This document shows, piece by piece, positions 57,894 through 64,000 of a stretch of DNA of 64,000 nt (position 1 is its first letter; the number at the start of each line of letters is the position of its first letter). The DNA is taken from positions 105,418 to 169,417 of the forward strand of contig LLEY01000137.1 in the NCBI GenBank assembly GCA_001414485.1, in the 5' to 3' direction. The notes under the pieces are model-generated. The model ran no database searches, was not told the DNA's origin, and saw only the letters and a list, made by a program, of their open reading frames with translations. Source of the stretch: Calycina herbarum (lineage: Eukaryota; Ascomycota; Leotiomycetes; Helotiales; Pezizellaceae). The position numbers were made by a program, and so were the translations under genes.

Positions 57894-59166
57894 TTATGCA
57901 TCTACCTCCCAGTTTCCCTCCCAATCACTATCTTTTGAATCATCGCTCAAATCCTTCAAGTCCTGCGAATTGTTCGAATTGTTCGAGCCGACCAAATCCT
58001 TGGGGTCTTTCAAGACGTTCCGGTCTTTCGAGTTTGAGTCAGGTTGTACTTGCTTCTCAATTCCCTGCTTTGAATTCTTTCTGTATTCCTGGGCTAGCAT
58101 CCGAAAAGCTATTTTCGGAAGCTCTGGGTCGTATGCATCCCACATCTTCTTGTTCTTGATGTAGTTTGATTCGCTTGAAGTTGTCTCGATTTTCTTGTTC
58201 ATGACTTTCGTACTCACTGCCCTTTCCGCCTTGAGTTTCTTTCTCACGTTTGTGTCCATGACTTTCGCACTCATTCTCGTTTCCTCCTTTCTTCGCGCTG
58301 TCGTTCGAGTTGCTTTGGATTGGTTCCTTGAGTCTGGGTCTGTGGTTTCTTCTTTCCAGCCCAACATCTCGAAAGCATTGTTTCTCATCTCACGACCTCT
58401 GGTGCGGGCCTGGTCCTTGGCCTCCTTCTTGGCCTCCTTGCTTTCTTCGTCTGGTAGGTACACACATTTCGGCATGCCTCCCTCACTATATTTTGTTTCA
58501 AGGATGATAGCACGGATACGTGCGCCGTCCTGGTGCAACCATCCATACCACTATTCATCCATCATCACAATAAGCCCCGGCCAAAACCGTGAAATTGAGT
58601 GGCAAAGGCTGTTGCTTTGAGTTCTGGGTAACCGCCGTAGTAAACTAGGCTTGCCTTGATCCAGCTGACACATTCATCGTGTGTCCATCGCCATTGTGGA
58701 TTTGAGATTACGATGGCTTTGTAGTCGGGAGTTACGAAGCATGTTGCGTTTTCGGTCGGGTCATCTAATCTCTGCGACGTTCTGGCGGGAGCTGGTACTG
58801 TCGTATGTTTCGTGGTTTTGTGCCTTAGTACAGCCTCGGAGGCTGCTGTACAGAAGTTTGACTTGAATTGTAGGTTTGAAGGCTCTGAGCGTTGTTAGGG
58901 GTTGTTAGGGTTGAGAAAGTGGGATTAAAGTAACTCACCACTTAGGAAGTACAAAAGGTGAATTAAGAGATCGATATCAGACGAGTTCAAGCCGCCTTGC
59001 CTCACTAATTCTTTGTACCGCTCGATAACCTCACGTTGGATCAACTGAAGATAAGATTGTTAGTTCCCGGGTTCCCTGAGGCCACCGAGGAAAATATGCT
59101 TACTTTTGGCTTCTCTTTAGAGTCCACTTGGGACTTGGGGGCGAAGTACGAGAAAGCAGTTCCCAT
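57894..59166 (-). CDS. Hypothetical charged protein; 3' half needs an unusual intron or is disrupted
   Basis: Exons 59166-59104 and 59044-58939 and the frame from 58884 join cleanly, giving MGTAFSYFAPKSQVDSKEKPK, then LIQREVIERYKELVRQGGLN, then TENATCFVTPDYKAIVISNP and WRWTHDECVSWIKASL. That frame ends at a TGA (58565-58567; 162 aa). A second long frame opens at 58550 and runs to 57894 (WYGWLHQDGARIRAIILETK, then a Lys/Glu-rich tail), in a different phase. A 95-base intron 58645-58551 (donor GTTTAC, acceptor GAATAG) would join the two to a 354-aa protein. The donor is poor and the alternative is a frameshifted gene. No known family. Confidence 0.55.
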
Positions 59167-61546
59167 TGTGCTGAATGCGTGAATGCGTGAATTGGTGTAT
59201 TGGTGTGGATTGAGGTTTATGATGATAGCTTCTAAGGACTTGCTCGATGGTACTTTTCTAAAACTGGTTGTTGATGTGAGATGGAGAGAAAGGAGAGTTC
59301 CCGAAGGCGGGGTCCCGGGAAGTACTTGGGGCTCACGTTCATCGTTCCTGCCTTCTTCGGTTATTCTCGTTGTCTTTCTGTATAGCGAGGAAGCAGCGAC
59401 TGACTTCAGTCCCCGGCCTCGGCGCTCCTCAAACAACCTTCAAAGGTAGGCACAATGGAAACTTTGAGACTGCTTTCTAAAGCTCCTAAGTTCTTAAGAA
59501 CTTGGGAGGCGACATCGCTTCGACAAGTGTTTCTCTGCTCTGTTTTTTGCTTCCTCTGAACGAAACGAAGTATTTCCGGATCATCCATCTATCTTGGAAT
59601 TCGGCTTTTTGAAACTTGAAAAGAAAAACAGTACGAAGATCAGACATTGCTCGACTCGCACCTATGTTCTCCTTCTCTATTGTGAACTCGGCAGCAAATC
59701 GTATTATCTTCTCAACATCCGCCAACATCCCCTTGACGGACATTGTAATCACATTCTATCTACTGTCGTTAGAGAGAAAACAGGGAATTATGAAGAGTGC
59801 ACTTGCTGGAGCCTGAGCGCCTGAGGCAGCCATGCGAAGGCGGCCTCTTGGTGTCGAACTGACACTCTCAAGTTTTTATAGCCACGTATACCTCGACACA
59901 ACGTAGTCGGAAAAATATACAAAAAATACAGGTTGCAGCAGAAATAGTCGACTACTCATTTCGCCCCAGCGGCTCATTTCTTTAATGCGTTGTTGTTGAG
60001 ATATCTGGTTGCGAACTTGATTGTCGTGTCGCGGGCAACCACCGAGCGTTTTTGCGATATGCAACAAAACTCTGGAAAAGCAGAAAGCAGTTTAGCGTTA
60101 TACGCTAGAGACAAGCTAGACAGGGTCTAATTTCCTAGTGCAGAAGGTTATTGGCAAGTACGACGGAGCCTTCGACTCTCCATTTCAAAGTAAGAAGGAA
60201 CAGAGCAGAATTTCAACATCATCTCACGATGCACGCTAATTTTGTACTATCGTCGAGTCCCAAGTTTTCAGATGCCGTATTAGGGAAGTTTCAGCTTTGC
60301 AGCGTTTGATGATGGTATCAAGATTTCAAAGACAATATCAAGATGTTGATGGAACTGTAAGGTGCCTTCTTGAGTTGTTCCTTTAGTGTGAGGAAGAAGC
60401 GACCGGACTCCATAGCCCCTCGGCCCTCCCCAATCGCTCTGCTTATCGACGGATACATTAAAGGTGCATCTCGAGGCGAATTCTCTGGAAAGCCAGGATG
60501 TAGAAATGCTTTGAAAATGAACTTAGATGCGTTTATTCTTGGGTTGACAACGGGTGGTGGCTCTATCTGCGGTACTTTTGTTTTATTCTAGAAGGGGCTG
60601 CTGACCTCGGGCGCCATGTCCCTTGATATTTGTGGTAAGGAAGGAACGATCCAACATCACTCTCAAGTTGATGTTTTTGCTCCCGAAGCCTTCTCAAATA
60701 TGCGCGCCAACCTTCAAGCTCAGGCATAAGAAGCACCGAATCCTCGAGGAAATCCTGCACTTACTAGTTGGGTTTTTCCCTGGCTTCAGTTGAGAGGTGT
60801 GTTGTAAAACACGGAATGTGTAGGAAAATCTTTTCACGAAATTCCTTATGGTTCGACGTAGCCGTTCCTGCCTTTTGAGGTTCTTATTGTGCGTAGCCAG
60901 CCACGAGATCTTAGCAACCCGACCTTAGATCTCCTCAACACATATCTACTATGGGAGAATTTCACTGCAGCTTGAAGCGGGCATATTCGCGAGGAGCCAG
61001 GAATTCAAATGTCTCACTTTGGTAGATGCTCCTCCAAAGAAGTAATTTCTGGTTTACGTTCAATTTAGAATTGTCTCAACGTCAACATAAGCTCTAAATG
61101 TGAACGAACTATCGAATGGGAAGAATGAGTTACATTAGGTGGCGGCTCTCTCTTATGTGAGCTCGGTCTCCAGTCCGTTTTATTCTCTATTCTTGGAAGC
61201 CTTGTGGTTTGTAATGGAAGGCATGGGGCGAAGCGAGAATCCGATTGAAGTCTTCCCCGTTCAATGACGGGACCAACGACAATTCGTCATTCGGGTTTGT
61301 CGCCATTTGCGTAAATTAAATCCTCATCTCAAGAGTAACATTCATATGTAGAAAAGCTATCACTCGCGCACGAATATTTTGGTAGCCCCCTAAGCAATGA
61401 TGTGGGGTCAGTCCTGGGTCAGCTGTGGGGAGAAAATCATAACTAATAAAGCGAATTCTAGATAGAAAATTGTATTAACTTTGGATCGAGTGTGGCGGAA
61501 AAGATGAAATGTTACATGTAAGAAATCTAGGTGTTCCAAGTCCCCT
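59167..61546. other. Region without a recognised gene
   Basis: About 2.4 kb. Frames at 59486-59754 (minus) and 60563-60760 (minus, beginning MQDFLEDSVLLMPELEGWRA) read like protein fragments, but I could not join them or match a family. The area may hold a decayed gene. Confidence 0.4.
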
Positions 61547-61963
61547 CTATTCCTCCTCACTCTTCGATTTTCCTGAGCTTTTGGTTGAGCTTTTTCTGGG
61601 CTTGGGCTTGTCTTCGTCCTCCTCGGCCGCTTCTTCGTCATCTGCTTCTGGCTCCTCGTCCTCATCCTTTGACTCGTCTTCTTCCTCGGCATTTTCTTCC
61701 GGTTCCTCTTCATCCTCTCCGGCCTCCTACACCCTAAAGTCAGTACACTTCAATATATAAATTCCATAAAATACATACCTCTTCATCTTCTACCTCTTCC
61801 GGTTCTTTTTCCTCATCATCTTCCGCTTCTTCCTCATCATCGCCAGCTTGCGGGTCCTCTTCCTGATAAAATCATCAGATCATAATCAGATAAATATTCT
61901 CTCGACAATGACAATACCTCTTCTTCTTCCGGTTCCTCCTCCTCCTCCACCTCCACCTCCTCC

Positions 61964-61994
<31 letters not shown>

Positions 61995-63132
61995 TTTTCT
62001 CTTCATCCTCATCATTCTAGAAATTCACAAGTTAGTATAATTCAACTCAAAGTCTGATCCGGAATAAAAAAGTGTTATTACCTCTTCATCCTCATCCCCA
62101 CTCTTCTCGGCGCCATCTTCACCAATATTCTTCGTAATATTTCGGTCCACGCCATCAACCCTTCCCTTATCTTTCTTTTGCAACTCCTTCAGCTTTGGGA
62201 GAAGCCGAGGATCTATTTTTGGTTGGGCGACAAATTGGAAGTACCGACCAGCAGGATTGCCGTCAGCAGCATCATGGTACTAGAAGATGGAATATCAGCG
62301 TCAACGTGCTAAAAGAGAATCGGGAGATATGAACTCACATCCTTCTTGGCATCATCAGGATACCATATAATCGAGTCCTTTCTCATATTATCATCCTCAA
62401 TAGCATCACCAGTCCGAATATACTCTCCCTCATCAAAGACGTAAACTTCGTAGTTGATTACCTCGCCATCCATGAGTTCAACCTCCACGAGTTTCATAGG
62501 CAAAAGACGACTGTCAAAGAATATTAGGAAATTTTTCAAAACCAGAGAGGGGGAGGGGTGTACCCTTTGAGTGGAGTCTTGATCGCATCATTATTTTGAT
62601 TGGTGACGATCAAAATGTTGAACTGCTTCATCGTCATGTCTCGAATAGCAGCCATACTGTTTTCCAAAAAGTTCTTCCGGATATTGAAATTATTCTGTTC
62701 TCCACGTTTGAACTTATCATCCGCTCTCGTATTATCACTAAAATCACAATCGTCAGTTACAGATTATTCACCTCTTCCCCTTGAATTCCAACATCACATC
62801 TCTCATACTTACATATCCTCCCTAGCATTATCCCTCGCAATCTCCGCATCAGTCCTGGCATTCTCAATCTTCCGCTGGTCCTCGGAATTTGCTTGATCCT
62901 TATCCTCTCGGTCATTATCCGCTTTATTATCCGCTGCAGTCTCGTCAAGCTCTGCTTTAGCTTGAGCGTTCTCAGCGGCATTTTGTTTCTTCTCCTCGTC
63001 GAGTTCTCCTTGGGAGATGAGGTTTGCTTGGACGGCTGCTGCAGCCTCTGCTTCGGTTGCGGCGGATGGCTCGTCACTACCTCCAAAAAGACCTCCAATG
63101 AGGTCAAGGCCTACTCCTATTAGTGCAGCCAT
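61547..63132 (-). CDS. Ala-rich/poly-Glu hypothetical protein with seven exons
   Basis: Seven exons (63132-62813, 62737-62564, 62510-62339, 62279-62082, 62016-61918, 61862-61779, 61726-61547) give 408 aa. The start MAALIGVGLDLIGGLFGGSD is hydrophobic and Gly-rich, like a short membrane-associating helix. Residues of about 25-108 are Ala/Asp/Glu/Lys-rich and helical. The middle (FNIRKNFLENSMAAIRDMTM; LLPMKLVEVELMDGEVINYE; DAADGNPAGRYFQFVAQPKI) looks like a compact domain. The last 125 residues are almost pure Glu/Asp with some Pro, Lys and Ser. The last three introns lie at phase 0 between Glu or Asp/Asn codons of acidic tracts. I do not recognise the family. Confidence 0.8.
61930..61995. repeat. 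CTC/GAG triplet microsatellite within coding sequence
   Basis: A run of CTC triplets on the plus strand reads as GAG (Glu) codons in exon 5 of the minus-strand acidic protein gene. The tract is likely to vary in length between strains. Confidence 0.8.
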
Positions 63133-64000
63133 CTTGTTGATTTCGGCTCGGAAGTTCAAAGATCTCGTGTATTTGTTGTAATGTGTGTTGCTGTGTTATT
63201 CCGAAGTGGTATTTTGGAAATGAGAGAAGGAAATAGTTATATATTCATACCAACCTTAAATCATCAAATCATGGCGAGTTCTCAAGAAACTTATTTTAGG
63301 ATAGGTCTTAGTAATATAGCCTTCTTTACTATCGAATTTCTCCTCATGGCATGGGGATTTTCAGCCCAAAATGGCAGAAACTTACGCCAAGAGTTTTTGT
63401 AGGTGAGAATGTACTCGTGGCCACAGGGAAAGAGGGGTCTTTAGGCAGGTGTTTTTCTTATTGCAAATAAGCTTTGGTGATTCAGCTAGGTATAGGTGAT
63501 TATGTCGTCTATTTCCCGCTTATTTGACGAGGGGGCATTATTTGCTAGCTTGAAAAGTTAAGCATTCGGCCGGAGTGGGGGAGAAACCGACGGGAGGGTT
63601 CGTGCAATTGGAAAAGGTGTGGGTTTGCCTCTTTGTGGATGGCAATGTGGTGTGGGTCATACTTTTGGTTCGGGTATTGAGAGTAAGCATGTCCATGGGT
63701 TCCGAACAGAGGCTCTTGATTGGAGTAGCTTTGCTTGATGTTGTACGTACATATATTTATCTGTCTTGAGAAGCAGGTTAAGTTTCCTTTTTTGAACTGA
63801 AGAAGTCTTGGTACTTCTCAAAAATATCGATAATTCTTGGACTTAGCCTCTTTTCCGCTGAAGCTAGATTAGGGAGATTCTGTTACTGTGTATCAGAAAT
63901 TTCATGTGCAATTTTCAAGAAGGGAACTTTGATGAAATGATTGTTCTTCTTTTTTAAAGTACTGGTACATCCTTCAGCCAAAAACAAAAAAAAAAAAAAA
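63133..64000. other. 5' region of the acidic protein gene; no further gene
   Basis: No gene is supportable in the last 870 bases. The final bases are a poly-A run. Confidence 0.5.

Noticed and set aside
59486..59754. Frame reading MSVKGMLADVEKIIRFAAEF on the minus strand
   Set aside because: Reads like protein but stands alone; no second exon or family could be found, so it is only mentioned in the region note.
1..64000. tRNA, rRNA, CRISPR or secondary-metabolite cluster
   Set aside because: No A/B-box pair, rRNA core, repeat-spacer array, or PKS/NRPS/terpene backbone gene was seen on either strand by eye; a tRNA scan would settle the first.
63960..64000. Terminal poly-A as a retroposon tail
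   Set aside because: The run touches the window edge, and no upstream reverse-transcriptase or retrogene sequence is visible, so it cannot be interpreted.

Overview
The window looks like nuclear DNA of a filamentous ascomycete (Pezizomycotina), probably a leotiomycete-type genome; the class is an inference from family content. Supporting signs are short GT-AG introns (about 45-90 bases) with CTAAC/CTGAC-like branch sites, a HET-domain relic, secreted GH131-type and DUF4360-like proteins, a TmpA-like membrane flavoprotein, a Clr5-domain protein, and AT-rich repeats with C-to-T/G-to-A decay of the kind left by RIP. No tRNA, rRNA, CRISPR array or prokaryotic operon was found.

Layout. 1-3.6 kb: a degraded HET-domain gene. 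4.7-6.8 kb (-): a ten-exon TmpA-like gene. 6.8-12.6 kb: a long gene-poor stretch with a strong 58-base hairpin and a small candidate inverted-repeat element. 12.6-21.2 kb: a housekeeping block with UMP1 (-), then the Cyc8/Ssn6 corepressor, ribosomal protein uL3 (RPL3) and a small conserved-looking protein (all +). 21.2-23.8 kb: repeat-rich DNA holding a 504-base hAT-like non-autonomous element with terminal repeats and target-site duplication. 23.8-32.4 kb: a secreted LVIVD/choice-of-anchor-B protein (+), a FAD-linked oxidoreductase (-), an unknown 440-aa protein (-) and a secreted DUF4360-like protein (-). 32.4-36.8 kb: no gene recognised.

36.8-47.8 kb: a cupredoxin-like membrane protein (+), an unknown 408-aa protein with an F-box-like start (+), a GH131-type glucanase (-), an amidase (-) divergent from a SPRY protein (+), and an unknown 247-aa protein (+). 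47.8-50.0 kb: repeat-rich DNA with palindromes and a mutated direct repeat. 50.1-57.3 kb: Rok1 DEAD-box helicase (-) divergent from a Clr5-domain protein (+), then mitochondrial D-lactate dehydrogenase (+). 57.9-59.2 kb (-): an unknown gene whose 3' half needs an unusual intron or is disrupted. 61.5-63.1 kb (-): an Ala-rich/Glu-rich protein with introns set between Glu codons.

The genes do not form one pathway. The housekeeping functions cover translation, proteasome assembly, rRNA processing, transcriptional repression and lactate oxidation; secreted and oxidative proteins are scattered among them. No obvious biosynthetic gene cluster is present. Most multi-exon models were checked by hand: exon lengths sum to multiples of three and joined exons rebuild conserved family motifs.
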